A stretch of DNA of 64,000 bases, from NCBI GenBank assembly GCA_047345645.1, contig JBLEFH010000004.1. One strand, 5' to 3'. Of this stretch, positions 17,332 to 26,020 are shown piece by piece. The DNA is from JBLEFH01 sp047345645 (GTDB lineage Bacteria; Pseudomonadota; Alphaproteobacteria; Rhodobacterales; Rhodobacteraceae). The translations under genes and the position numbers were made by a program. Positions within the stretch are counted from its first letter, which is position 1. Every line of letters begins with the position of its first letter. The notes beneath the pieces were generated by a model that worked only from the letters and a program-made list of their open reading frames with translations, did not search any database and had not been told where the DNA came from.

Positions 17332-18804
17332 TCACAGACGCGGGACCGGATCGCGAACCGTCTTGTCCGGTCCGCCGCCTTCCCGCGAGAAGCTCCATTC
17401 GATGCCGCTCCCATAGCCGATATCATTCGGGATGACCACTATTTGCCGCGTCTCGCGCGAATGGCCTGCGGAGAGGTAAACGCTGGTCTCCAGTCGGGCC
17501 GTCCCGCCATGGAGGCCGAAATGCCAGATTTCCCCCGATCCAAGCGTGAGATTGATGGCCGTGTCGTCCTGCGTCGCGGTCACATCGGGGTGGAGGTGGA
17601 AGCGCAGACGCTGGACCTCGCGCAGCACGTGATCCTCGCCCCAGACGAGCGCGCCGTCATGGGTGACGAAAAGCGCGCGGCGGATCGGGTCCTGCACCAT
17701 GGTCAGCCAACTGCCGCCATGGGTATCGTGATGATGGGTCTCGGCACCTTCGAAAGCGCGGTCAGGCAGTTCGGGGCCACTATGGGCTGCGGGTCGGCGT
17801 AGCGCGGCTTGCCAGCCGGGGCCATGACCCTCGCCGCAATTGACCACGAGCGGGCGGCGACCGACGGAGAGTTCAAAAGCCAGCCCGGAATGATGCCCTT
17901 CGGGCGGTGTCGGCCCGGCATCGGCCACGATTTTGGTGCGCCCGCCGGAAATGCGGTGAAAGCCGGAGACGCGCTGTGGCAAGGCATCGCCGCGAAACCG
18001 GGCCGCGACCAGCGCCCGGTCGACCCGCGCCGCCGGAAGACCCATGCCGTGAAACCGCGCCATCCGTCCATCGCCCATGCGCAGCGCGCGGATCATGGGG
18101 ACGAGGCGGTGGACAGTGATCTCCAGCACCTCATCGGCAGGCTGGTTCTGCGCCGTCAGCGCCGCACGCGGAAGGCGCAGCGCGTCCAGCATCCGCACGA
18201 GGTCAGCGGGTTGCCGGGTCGTTAACTCGCCTTGTGGGAAGAGCGCCCCAAGCGCGGCGTCGAACGTTCCGGGACGGGTAGTGTGACCTCGCTGGATCGC
18301 CGCAGCCCAGAGTGTGCATTGCGCCTGAAAGGCAGAAAGCGGCGTTGGCGCGTCAATTTTGGCGAGATAGCGCAGTTGCCGGGTGCGGAGGCGGTCGAAC
18401 GCCTTCGCTTCGTTGCTGGATAACGCCGCACGCAATTCGGGCGGCGGCGCGAGCCATATCGCAAGACGCTGCGCGGTTACCGCCGCGCCAAGCGCCTCTT
18501 TAGACACACCGCGCATCCAGTGCCCAAGCCACGCCGCCGCCTTCGCCGGATCATGCGCCGCGAGCGCGGGAAGCCACGCATGGCTGTGGATCGCCTCCAC
18601 ATCCGCCGCTCCCCTTGGAGCCACATCGAAAATGGTCGTGCCCGGCGCGGCATCCACATCGCCCGAGGGCAGGACAATGTCTCCCCCAGCCAACCGCGCG
18701 CCCTCTTCTGGATCACCCGCCAGCGCGGGCAAGTCGTCCAGCGCCGCGCCCGCGCCGAAACGCGCCAGAAACCAACGCAGCGGATAAACCGGATCGTCCG
18801 TCAT
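17332..18804 (-). CDS. Heparinase II/III-like family protein
   Basis: A 490-residue protein whose C-terminal half resembles the beta-sandwich of heparinase II/III-like polysaccharide lyases (segments GFHRISGGRTKIVADAG, HHSGLAFELSVG and ETHHHDTHGGSWL). The N-terminal half is an alpha-helical toroid type region. Such genes commonly sit next to purH and rsmB in Rhodobacteraceae, suggesting a housekeeping cell-envelope role rather than heparin use. No signal peptide is evident. Start choice is uncertain: ATG 18804 has AAGGGGG eight bases upstream; ATG 18822 and GTG 18825 are alternatives. True substrate unknown. Confidence 0.8.
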   Translation of the reverse strand: MTDDPVYPLRWFLARFGAGAALDDLPALAGDPEEGARLAGGDIVLPSGDVDAAPGTTIFDVAPRGAADVEAIHSHAWLPALAAHDPAKAAAWLGHWMRGVSKEALGAAVTAQRLAIWLAPPPELRAALSSNEAKAFDRLRTRQLRYLAKIDAPTPLSAFQAQCTLWAAAIQRGHTTRPGTFDAALGALFPQGELTTRQPADLVRMLDALRLPRAALTAQNQPADEVLEITVHRLVPMIRALRMGDGRMARFHGMGLPAARVDRALVAARFRGDALPQRVSGFHRISGGRTKIVADAGPTPPEGHHSGLAFELSVGRRPLVVNCGEGHGPGWQAALRRPAAHSGPELPDRAFEGAETHHHDTHGGSWLTMVQDPIRRALFVTHDGALVWGEDHVLREVQRLRFHLHPDVTATQDDTAINLTLGSGEIWHFGLHGGTARLETSVYLSAGHSRETRQIVVIPNDIGYGSGIEWSFSREGGGPDKTVRDPVPRL

Positions 18805-18855
18805 GGATCGCGCCCCCTTCATCACGGGCAGGCTAACCGATGCCCTGCCCCCGCG

Positions 18856-20094
18856 CTAGACTGTCAGCCGCGCCATGAAGAACCCGTCAATACCGCCGAT
18901 CTCCGGCCAATAATCGGGCCGGGCGCGGATCTGTCCGGGCGCGATCTGCCAATCCGGGCACAGCGCGGTTTCGCGTGCAGTAAGATCCGAGGCCGCGACC
19001 TGCTTCTCCCCCTCAGCGGGCAGAAGCGAACACACGCAATAGATCAGATCGCCACCGGGCTTGAGCCAGCCCGCCGCCCGCGTCAGCAGCGTTTTTTGCA
19101 ACTCCAGAAGCGGGCGAATGTCCTCTAGGTCTTTCAGAAACGGCAATTCGGGGTGCCGCCGGATCGTGCCGGTCGCCGAACAAGGTGCGTCGAGCAGGAT
19201 GAGATCAAACGCGCCGCCCGGCGTCCACTCGGTCGCATCGGCGAGTATCATCTCTGCGTCCAGCCCCGTGCGGTCGAGATTGGCCTGCATCCGGCGCAGA
19301 CGCGGATGAACGGAATCAACCGCGGTGACCTCTGCACCCATGGCGACCATCTGCATCGTCTTGCCACCCGGTGCCGCGCAAAGGTCGAGGACGCGCGCGC
19401 CCTTGAGGTCCGGGACCATCTGCGCCGGAAGCGCCGCACCGGCATCCTGCACCCACCAGTCGCCGTCGTCATAACCGGGCAATGCCGTGACTTGCGCCCG
19501 CGACAGACGAACCGAGCCAGTTGGGGTCAGCGTCCCGCCGAGCCGCTCCGCCCAGCCCTCCGCGTCCGATTTCACCGTAATATCCAGCGGCGCGCCGCGC
19601 TCATGGGCCGCTTCAATCCCTTTGAGCGCCGGTTTGCCCCACGCCTTTTTGATGGGTCCAGCCAGAACGGCAGGCAGATGCGACGGCGGCAGTTTCGCCC
19701 ATTTCGCCGGGCCTTCGCGCGAGATTTTTCGCGCCACCGCATTCACCAGACCCGACATGCCCGGCGCGCCGAGATCCCGCGTGAGCGCGACGGCCTGATC
19801 CACGGCGGCATGGGGCGCGACCTCTTCCACAAGCATTTCCGCAACCGCAATGCGCAGCGCCATCAACGGCGCAGGCGGCGGCGCGTCTTTGAGGTAGGAT
19901 TGCAAAAGCCCGTCGATCCGCCCGAGATGCCGCAGCACCGTCAGCGCCAGACTGCGGGCGCGCGCTTTTTCGGGCGGCGGCAGATCGTCCAGCACGGTGA
20001 TCGCGTCGCCCATGCTCTGCTCTTCCAGCAAAATCGCGGCGAGCAATTCTGCTGCGCCGCGCCGCGCGGCAAGACCCGCCGCGCTGTTCTCCAT
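18856..20094 (-). CDS. rsmB: 16S rRNA m5C methyltransferase, RsmB-like
   Basis: A 412-residue RNA (cytosine-5) methyltransferase. The N-terminal 140 residues resemble the NusB-like RNA-binding domain of RsmB. The catalytic domain has the SAM loop VLDLCAAPGGKTMQM, the motif IV cysteine in DAPCSATGTIRRHP and the motif VI cysteine in YCVCSL. Target in the family is C967 of 16S rRNA. Start: ATG at 20094 has a GAGG only three bases away; an in-frame TTG at 20109 is the alternative. The gene lies just downstream of htpX on the same strand. Confidence 0.9.
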   Translation of the reverse strand: MENSAAGLAARRGAAELLAAILLEEQSMGDAITVLDDLPPPEKARARSLALTVLRHLGRIDGLLQSYLKDAPPPAPLMALRIAVAEMLVEEVAPHAAVDQAVALTRDLGAPGMSGLVNAVARKISREGPAKWAKLPPSHLPAVLAGPIKKAWGKPALKGIEAAHERGAPLDITVKSDAEGWAERLGGTLTPTGSVRLSRAQVTALPGYDDGDWWVQDAGAALPAQMVPDLKGARVLDLCAAPGGKTMQMVAMGAEVTAVDSVHPRLRRMQANLDRTGLDAEMILADATEWTPGGAFDLILLDAPCSATGTIRRHPELPFLKDLEDIRPLLELQKTLLTRAAGWLKPGGDLIYCVCSLLPAEGEKQVAASDLTARETALCPDWQIAPGQIRARPDYWPEIGGIDGFFMARLTV

Positions 20095-20111
20095 ATGCCT
20101 CTGTTCCAAAG

Positions 20112-21008
20112 TCAGCGGCCCGTCCGGGGAATGGAGCTTTGCCGCGAAACCGCCTGACGCGGGGACCGAAGACCGCCGGAATTGGCCAGTTTTTCCAACT
20201 CGGCAATGCGGTTCTCGACATTCGGGTGGGTTGAGAAAAGGTTGTCCATCCGCTGCCCGTTAAGCGGGTTGACGATGAACATATGGGCTGTCGCTGGATT
20301 GTTTTCCGCCGTCACCATCGGCTGCGCCTTGGCCCGCCCGCTGATCTTGCGCAGCGCCGAAGCGAGCGCCAGCGGGTCACCGGAAATCTCCGCGCCGCCG
20401 CGATCCGCGTGATATTCACGGGTGCGCGAAATGGTCATCTGGATGAGCATCGCCGCGAAGGGGGCTAGCAGAGCCGCCGCAATCGCGCCGAGCGCACCCA
20501 TCGGCCGATCCCGCCCGCCGAACCACAGCCCGAAATTCGCGATCATCGAAATGGCACCGCCGAGAGTCGCCGCGAGGGTCATCACCAGCGTGTCGCGGTT
20601 CTTCACATGGGCCAACTCATGAGCCATCACCCCGGCAAGCTCTTCGCGGGAGAGAAGCTGGACGATCCCGGTCGTCATCGCGACCGCGGCGTTCTCGGGG
20701 TTCCGGCCCGTCGCAAAAGCGTTCGGCTGGTCGCTCTGGATGAGATAAATCGCCGGCATCGGCAGATCCGCGTTTTTCGCAAGCTGCGCGATCATGTCAT
20801 AAAGCTCCGGCGCACCGGCTTTCGTCACCGGCTGCGCATTATGCATCCGCAGCGCCATTTTGTCCGAGTTCCAGAAGGCAAAAGCGTTGGTGCCGATGGC
20901 GAACACGAGGGCAATCAGCGCACCGCCGCGTCCGCCCACGAGAAACCCGACCGCCATAAAGAGGGCCGTCATCGCCGCCAGCAGCAGCATGGTCTTTCCG
21001 TAATTCAT
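20112..21008 (-). CDS. htpX: Membrane zinc protease HtpX
   Basis: HtpX is an inner-membrane metalloprotease that removes damaged membrane proteins, often under heat or envelope stress. The 298-residue protein has two N-terminal hydrophobic helices, the zinc motif HELAH at residues 130-134, further helices, and a downstream EYHADRGGAEI segment that supplies the third zinc ligand. Length is normal. It is divergent from a DUF1674 gene, with a 49-base gap holding the promoters of both. A GGGAG ribosome site lies ten bases before the ATG. Confidence 0.94.
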   Translation of the reverse strand: MNYGKTMLLLAAMTALFMAVGFLVGGRGGALIALVFAIGTNAFAFWNSDKMALRMHNAQPVTKAGAPELYDMIAQLAKNADLPMPAIYLIQSDQPNAFATGRNPENAAVAMTTGIVQLLSREELAGVMAHELAHVKNRDTLVMTLAATLGGAISMIANFGLWFGGRDRPMGALGAIAAALLAPFAAMLIQMTISRTREYHADRGGAEISGDPLALASALRKISGRAKAQPMVTAENNPATAHMFIVNPLNGQRMDNLFSTHPNVENRIAELEKLANSGGLRSPRQAVSRQSSIPRTGR

Positions 21009-21057
21009 CGCGTAACATCTCCCACAAGGGCCGAGCGCCCGTTAAGGAGAATATAAG

Positions 21058-21255
21058 ATGACCGACGCCGAGACGAAAGAGCAGGCCCGCGCGGCACGGA
21101 TCAAAGATGCGGCAGAGCGCGCCCTCACTGAGGCCGAAGCGCGCCGCAAAGCACAACAGCCCGTCGAAATGCCCCGCGAATTGGGCGGACGCAAAGGGCC
21201 TGAGCCCATCCGTTATGGGGATTGGGAAAAGAGGGGCATCGCGATCGACTTTTGA
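21058..21255 (+). CDS. DUF1674 protein (succinate dehydrogenase assembly factor 4-like)
   Basis: A 65-residue protein ending in the family signature ELGGRKGPEPIRYGDWEKRG and IAIDF. DUF1674 includes eukaryotic SDHAF4, which helps flavinylated SdhA mature; the bacterial members are presumed to do something similar, by homology only. The N-terminal half is charged and helical. AAGGAG lies eight bases before the ATG. Its stop is three bases from the stop of the convergent thioesterase. Confidence 0.85.
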   Translation: MTDAETKEQARAARIKDAAERALTEAEARRKAQQPVEMPRELGGRKGPEPIRYGDWEKRGIAIDF

Positions 21256-21258
21256 GGG

Positions 21259-21651
21259 TCAGATCGACAGCTGACGCATGACAGCCTGCGCGGTGGCCAG
21301 TTTGGTGCCATCCTCACCGCGCAGCACCGCATCGACAAACTTGATTTTCTTGCCGCCACCGGTGATCTCCGCCTCCGCGACCACCTCGCCCTCATTGGCG
21401 CTCGCCATGAAATTCACCGTGAGCGAGACGGTGGCAAAACGCGTGGGATCGGTTGGATCCTCGGCCGCCGCCATCGCGCAGGTCATGCCGCAGACCGTAT
21501 CCAGCAGCGTTGAGATCAGCCCGCCATGCAGCGCGCCATAGCGATTGCGATGCTGGTCCTCAATTTTCAAGGACACGCGCACCGGGTCAATCACGATCTG
21601 ATAACCGAGAAATTGCTGCGCACCGGTTTCATCGGGAAATGGCTGTGACAT
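21259..21651 (-). CDS. PaaI-type hotdog thioesterase
   Basis: A 130-residue single hotdog-domain protein. HGGLISTLLDTVCG is the helix that carries the catalytic acid and oxyanion site in PaaI-like acyl-CoA thioesterases, followed by the strand FATVSLTVNFMASA. Substrate cannot be inferred. The ATG has GGAGAGCCC just upstream. It is divergent from the CapD-type gene, with about 160 bases of A/T-rich promoter region between. Confidence 0.87.
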   Translation of the reverse strand: MSQPFPDETGAQQFLGYQIVIDPVRVSLKIEDQHRNRYGALHGGLISTLLDTVCGMTCAMAAAEDPTDPTRFATVSLTVNFMASANEGEVVAEAEITGGGKKIKFVDAVLRGEDGTKLATAQAVMRQLSI

Positions 21652-21813
21652 GGGCTCTCCAATCCGGGGTCGTCGGCTAAGGTTATGTGATCTCGTTCAT
21701 ATAAAGTGAAGCGCAGATGTCACATGAAGATCCGGGTATATATTGCTTACGTGACACTCCCTTGTCTCAAAGCTGAATCTTTCGTTAGTATGTGTACGAA
21801 AATTGGCTGATAT

Positions 21814-23721
21814 ATGTATTCGACACTTTTGACCCTTACGCGTTCCGCGAAGATCAGCACTTTGCTTGCTTGCGACACCCTTGCGGTGCTGCTCGCGACC
21901 GCATTGACCTGGGCGCTGACGGGTGTGTCGATTGGCTGGCTGATCCTCCCGGTCGGCGGATTGGCGATGTTGCTTAATTGGGCCTTAGGCATCCCGCGGA
22001 TGCTCCTGCAATCCTTCGAGCCCAAGGATATCAACCGCATAGGCTTCTTCGTCCTGAGCCTCGGCGCACTCTTCGGGGTCGCGGCGCGGGTGCTGGGTGA
22101 GAGCAGCATTCTTCTGGCGGCTCTCCTGATCGCGCTGCTCACCGCCACCTTTTCGATCACGTCACGGCTGATCGGTTTGCAAGTCATGTCCCGCGCCCGC
22201 AACGCCGTGGATGGCGGTGAGAAGATGATCATTTACGGCGCGGGCACCGCCGGGCAGCATCTCTTTCGCACCATCGGTCGCAGCACGGGTCACAAGGTCG
22301 TCGCCTTCATCGACGACAACCCGGCGCTGCATAAGGTGCAGGTCGGCGGGGTCAGCATCTACCCGAAACGCGAGTTGAAACGCATCGTCGAGGACATGCA
22401 CGTCACCCATATCGTGCTGGCGATCCCTTCTGCCCCCGAAGCGCAACTCAATGAGATCATTCGCGAATTGGCGGAGCTGGATGTTGAGGTTCTTCGGATG
22501 CCGTCGCTCCTCGATCTCGAACGCGGCGCGTCTGTCTCCGGCCAGCTTCGGAAAGTCGAAGTCACCGCCCTGCTGGAGCGTGACCGCATCGACCTCGACC
22601 TACCGCAAATGTTCAACGCCTATCAGGGCCACACGATCCTCGTCTCCGGCGCGGGTGGCACGATTGGCGGCGAATTGGTACGTCAGCTTATCGCCGTACG
22701 CCCGAAAAAGCTGATCCTTTTCGAGCGCTCCGAATACGCGCTGTATCAGGCGGAAAACGCCCTGAAAGCCATCAAGGATGCTCAGAATGTCGAGTTGGTG
22801 TTCCGCCTCGGCTCCGTCTGCGATGAGCCGCTGGTGCGCGCGACGCTGGAGCAGCATAAGGTCGATGTGGTCCTCCATGCCGCCGCCTATAAACACGTCC
22901 CGATTGTGGAACTGAACGAGGTCGAAGGCGTGCGCAACAATGTCCTCGGCACCGATGTTCTGGCCCGCTGCGCCCGCGACTTCGGGATCGAGCGCTTCAT
23001 TCTGATCTCGACCGACAAAGCCGTGCGCCCCGCCAATGTGATGGGCGCGACCAAGCGCATGGCCGAACTCGTCGTCGCCCGCTATCAGGCCGAGGCGAAA
23101 GGCACGATTTTCTCTATGGTGCGCTTCGGCAATGTCATCGGCTCCTCCGGCTCCGCCGTGCCGCATTTTCAGGCCCAGATCGCTGCGGGCGGCCCGATCA
23201 CAGTCACCCATGCTGAGATGACGCGCTACATGATGACCCGCGAGGAAGCCGCCAAACTCGTGCTGATCGCAGGCGCCATGGCCAAGGGTGGCGAAACTTA
23301 TGTTCTGGATGTGGGCAAGCCGGTCTCGATCCTCGCGCTGGCGAAAAAGATGATCCGCCTTGCAGGTGTGAGCGAGAAAACCGCGCTCAACCCCGATGGC
23401 GACATCGAGATTGTGTTCACCGGCCTGCGCCCCGGCGAAAAAATGCACGAAGAACTGGTGACGGGCGATGCAATCCTGCCGACCGATCACGAAAAGATCG
23501 TCGAGGTCCGTAATGCGGGGCTTTCGGTTGAGGACACTGACCGGTTGATTGCGAAACTGCGCGAGGGCGCGCTGGCCCAAGACCCTGTTTTCCTGCGCGC
23601 TTGCCTCGAGCAATCGCTGCCGGATTACCGGCCCAAGCTTCATCCCGCTGCGTCCGAAGAGGCGGAAAACGCTTCACAAACAACCGAAGAGTTTTATACC
23701 AAGCAGGCACGCACCGCTTAA
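21814..23721 (+). CDS. CapD/WbpM-type nucleotide-sugar 4,6-dehydratase
   Basis: A 635-residue membrane-bound polysaccharide biosynthesis enzyme. The N-terminus has about four hydrophobic helices. A first Rossmann unit starts at MIIYGAGTAGQHLFR; a second, ILVSGAGGTIGGELVRQL, binds NAD(P). The catalytic stretch STDKAVRPANVMGATKR has the Asp-Lys pair typical of WbpM/PglF enzymes, which turn UDP-GlcNAc into a 4-keto-6-deoxy sugar. It is followed after 36 bases by a sugar transferase, consistent with making surface glycan or capsule. The ATG has no obvious ribosome site, so the transcript may have a short leader. Confidence 0.9.
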   Translation: MYSTLLTLTRSAKISTLLACDTLAVLLATALTWALTGVSIGWLILPVGGLAMLLNWALGIPRMLLQSFEPKDINRIGFFVLSLGALFGVAARVLGESSILLAALLIALLTATFSITSRLIGLQVMSRARNAVDGGEKMIIYGAGTAGQHLFRTIGRSTGHKVVAFIDDNPALHKVQVGGVSIYPKRELKRIVEDMHVTHIVLAIPSAPEAQLNEIIRELAELDVEVLRMPSLLDLERGASVSGQLRKVEVTALLERDRIDLDLPQMFNAYQGHTILVSGAGGTIGGELVRQLIAVRPKKLILFERSEYALYQAENALKAIKDAQNVELVFRLGSVCDEPLVRATLEQHKVDVVLHAAAYKHVPIVELNEVEGVRNNVLGTDVLARCARDFGIERFILISTDKAVRPANVMGATKRMAELVVARYQAEAKGTIFSMVRFGNVIGSSGSAVPHFQAQIAAGGPITVTHAEMTRYMMTREEAAKLVLIAGAMAKGGETYVLDVGKPVSILALAKKMIRLAGVSEKTALNPDGDIEIVFTGLRPGEKMHEELVTGDAILPTDHEKIVEVRNAGLSVEDTDRLIAKLREGALAQDPVFLRACLEQSLPDYRPKLHPAASEEAENASQTTEEFYTKQARTA

Positions 23722-23757
23722 CGATTTTGCGCAGACGAAACGAACCGAGAGCCCGCC

Positions 23758-24615
23758 ATGCCCGCATCCACCGATCCCAGAGACGGCTTTGTCTTCGGCG
23801 CAACGGGCCAGAAATACGTCAATCTGGCCCGTCGCGCGGCGCGCAATTTACGGGCGATGAACCCGGACAAGGCAATTGATCTTTTCACGGATCGCGAGGT
23901 GGATGATCCGATTTTCGATAAGGTTCATCAGGTCGAAATCAACAACACGCGCCCGAAGATGGAAGCGATCCTTAAATCACGCTTCGAGCGGACGGTTTAT
24001 CTCGACTGTGACGTGATCGCTGTCGCCCCTGCCCCGGAGCTCTTCGAGATCCTTGACCGTTTCGAGTTTGCGGGGTGCTTCGAGCAATATGGGAATGCGC
24101 CCATTACGTTCATGGACGCGGCGAAGGACATCCCTATCTCTTTCCGTCAGATCAATGGCGGCGTTCTCTGCGTCCGCCGCACGGAGCGCAGCACGGAATT
24201 CTTCAAGACGTGGCAGCGGCGTTTCATTAAAGAGAAGCGGGATTACGACCAACCACTCCTCCGCGAGATGCTCTATTACGGCGATCTGAACTATACGGTT
24301 CTGCCGTCCGAATATAATTTGATGCATTTGCCCTATATGGCGAACAGCAGCCACCGGATGCTCGCGCCGCGATTTTTGCATATCACGCGCCTACATTCGA
24401 ATGACGAATGGTCGCAAACGCCGGAAGAGCCGTTTGATCCACAGGACCTTATGGGTGGGCCAGCCTTTGCAGGAATGAACGCCCGCATCGAGGGAGATCG
24501 GTCTTTGGGCGGTAAGACTTCACTGCGCGATAGGGCCGGAGTTAATATTCGGAAACTGCCCGGTGGCAAAAAGATTGCCAAAAAATTCTCCGGCAAATTT
24601 GGTTTCATCAAGTAA
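23758..24615 (+). CDS. Putative GT8-like sugar transferase
   Basis: A 285-residue glycosyltransferase of GT-A type. YLDCDVIAV holds a D83-C-D85 metal/nucleotide motif, preceded by the RPKMEAILKS segment and followed by INGGVLCVRRTE and DYDQPLLREML, as in GT8-like and nucleotide-diphospho-sugar transferases. The C-terminus is strongly basic (KKIAKKFSGKFG), possibly for membrane contact. It follows the CapD-type dehydratase and probably uses its product or a related sugar. Acceptor unknown. It converges on the ArsR gene. Confidence 0.82.
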   Translation: MPASTDPRDGFVFGATGQKYVNLARRAARNLRAMNPDKAIDLFTDREVDDPIFDKVHQVEINNTRPKMEAILKSRFERTVYLDCDVIAVAPAPELFEILDRFEFAGCFEQYGNAPITFMDAAKDIPISFRQINGGVLCVRRTERSTEFFKTWQRRFIKEKRDYDQPLLREMLYYGDLNYTVLPSEYNLMHLPYMANSSHRMLAPRFLHITRLHSNDEWSQTPEEPFDPQDLMGGPAFAGMNARIEGDRSLGGKTSLRDRAGVNIRKLPGGKKIAKKFSGKFGFIK

Positions 24616-24617
24616 GC

Positions 24618-24989
24618 CTAGCCCTCATCGAGCAGTTTGGCTGACACAAGCAGTGCTTCCAGCGCATCGAGATCCAGCGCGTCATATTGCCCGAAGGCCT
24701 GCATCCAGACAGCGGCGGGTCGAAGGGCGTCGCCTTCCAGCCGGACCCAACTCACCCGGCCGCGCTTTTCGCGGCTGACGAGGCTCGCCGTTTCCAGCAC
24801 GCCGATATGTTTGGAAATCGCGGCGAGAGACATCTCGAACGGCGCGGCAAGGTCCGTGACGGCCATCTCGTCCTCCGCCAGAAGCGCGAGGATCGCGCGG
24901 CGGGTCGGGTCGGCCAAAGCGGCGAAGATGCGGTCGAGTGGGTCGGACATGGGCGATGATTGCGGCGTGGCGCGCAGCGCGTCAAGCAT
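24618..24989 (-). CDS. ArsR-family transcriptional regulator
   Basis: A 123-residue winged-helix repressor. DPLDRIFAALADPTRRAILALLAE and the recognition helix SLAAISKHIGVLETASLV are typical of ArsR proteins that pair with small cupin or SRPBCC proteins. No metal-binding CxC is present, so it is unlikely to sense arsenic. Two starts are possible: ATG 24989 (used here) and ATG 24950, which matches many relatives but also lacks a ribosome site. A perfect inverted repeat lies four bases upstream of ATG 24989, indicating autoregulation and control of the divergent cupin. Confidence 0.9.
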   Translation of the reverse strand: MLDALRATPQSSPMSDPLDRIFAALADPTRRAILALLAEDEMAVTDLAAPFEMSLAAISKHIGVLETASLVSREKRGRVSWVRLEGDALRPAAVWMQAFGQYDALDLDALEALLVSAKLLDEG

Positions 24990-24992
24990 TAC

Positions 24993-25008
24993 TCAACCCA
25001 TCGGTTGA
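24993..25008. promoter_or_regulatory. ArsR-type operator, TCAACC-N4-GGTTGA
   Basis: A perfect 6-4-6 inverted repeat (TCAACC, CATC, GGTTGA) in the space between the divergent ArsR and cupin genes. Position and symmetry fit a dimeric winged-helix repressor site that controls both genes. Two imperfect copies occur at 25441-25490. Confidence 0.75.
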
Positions 25009-25071
25009 TCGTTTTACCGCTTTAAAGACGCGGCTTTGGGCCTAGAATGGCCTGCAACTCAGGAGGACATT

Positions 25072-25425
25072 ATGACCGACGCCATCAACCTTGCGGACAA
25101 GCTCGCGCAGTTCAAAGATCACTGGTCGCCCCATACCGTCGCGGCGTTTAACGGGTATGATGTAATGGTGGTAAAGGTCGAGGGCGCGTTCAATTGGCAT
25201 TCTCACCCGGACACAGATGATTTCTTCCTCGTCCTGAAAGGAGAAATCGACATCGAGATGCCGGACCGGACCGTAAATTTGAAGGCAGGTGAGATGTTCA
25301 TCGTGCCGAAAGGTGTCGAGCATCGCCCAGTAGCGAGGAACGAGGCACATATGCTGCTGATCGAGCCTAAGGGAACGCCCAACACAGGGGACCCGGCAAC
25401 AGCCGCGCCGCGTAAGGAAATTTAA
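25072..25425 (+). CDS. Cupin-domain protein
   Basis: A 117-residue single-domain cupin. Motif 1 reads HSHPDTDDFFLVLKGE, giving the two metal histidines and glutamate, and motif 2 contains GVEHRPVA with the last histidine. The ATG at 25072 is preceded by AGGAGG at five bases; upstream in-frame starts lack a ribosome site. It is divergent from ArsR and shares its operator, so it is probably the regulated target. Substrate and activity unknown; such cupins may be small-molecule isomerases or oxygenases. Confidence 0.87.
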   Translation: MTDAINLADKLAQFKDHWSPHTVAAFNGYDVMVVKVEGAFNWHSHPDTDDFFLVLKGEIDIEMPDRTVNLKAGEMFIVPKGVEHRPVARNEAHMLLIEPKGTPNTGDPATAAPRKEI

Positions 25426-25440
25426 GCGCACATACAACAC

Positions 25441-25490
25441 TCAACCGGGTGGTTAAGTTGACTTTCATCGTTACTCAACCATCCAGTTGA
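25441..25490. promoter_or_regulatory. Two further ArsR-operator-like repeats
   Basis: TCAACC-GGGT-GGTTAA at 25441-25456 and TCAACC-ATCC-AGTTGA at 25475-25490 each differ by one base from the perfect operator at 24993-25008. Their centres are 34 bases apart. They lie after the cupin stop and about 125-170 bases before atpI. Confidence 0.55.
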
Positions 25491-25557
25491 ATCACACGGT
25501 GCATGTTTGATCATTTTTTCAGCATAACTTTCAATATGTTACGTAACTCACATCTGC

Positions 25558-25586
25558 TTGACTAAAAACCCCGTTCCACCTAGGTT
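25558..25586 (+). promoter_or_regulatory. Candidate promoter of the F0 ATP synthase operon
   Basis: TTGACT (25558-25563), a 17-base spacer and TAGGTT (25581-25586) resemble a sigma-70 type promoter 28 bases before the GTG of atpI. A perfect 10-base palindrome, GTTACGTAAC, lies just upstream at 25538-25547. Confidence 0.45.
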
Positions 25587-25613
25587 CCGCTCAACCGTTC
25601 CAAGGAGCAGCCA

Positions 25614-25994
25614 GTGGCCGATCCGAACAAAACCGACCCGCTGAAGGATCTGGATAGCCGGATCAAAAAGGCGCAGGGGTATAAGGAACGCACCCGTGTC
25701 AGCAAGAAGCGCGACACGGCGGAATATACCGGGGCCGGGTTCGCTTGGCGTATGGTGATTGAGCTGACGGTGGCCATGGTGATTGGCCTGACGCTTGGCT
25801 ACGGATTGGACGTGATCTTCGGAACGCTTCCGATCTTCCTGATGATCTTCGGGCTGTTTGGATTTGCAGCCGGGATCAAGACAGTGATGCGCTCGGCCCG
25901 CGAAATGCAGGCGCAGCGTGACAAGGCAAAGGGCCTCAATGCGGGCCACGCGGAGGACGCTCCGCAAGACGATAACACGCCCCCGACCACGTAA
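25614..25994 (+). CDS. atpI: ATP synthase protein I
   Basis: AtpI is a small membrane protein thought to help assemble the c-ring. The 126-residue product has a charged N-terminus, two hydrophobic helices (about residues 47-66 and 70-90) and a hydrophilic tail. It starts at GTG, preceded by AAGGAG at six bases. First gene of the F0 cluster; F1 genes are not in the window, as usual for alphaproteobacteria, which keep F0 and F1 in separate operons. Confidence 0.9.
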   Translation: MADPNKTDPLKDLDSRIKKAQGYKERTRVSKKRDTAEYTGAGFAWRMVIELTVAMVIGLTLGYGLDVIFGTLPIFLMIFGLFGFAAGIKTVMRSAREMQAQRDKAKGLNAGHAEDAPQDDNTPPTT

Positions 25995-26020
25995 GGGGCA
26001 GGCAGAAGGACACGAAGGGC

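Noticed and set aside
15730..17802. Very long plus-strand open frame opposite purH and the heparinase-like gene
   Set aside because: It mirrors the codon pattern of the real minus-strand genes in GC-rich DNA; the product is His/Arg-rich and without any domain.
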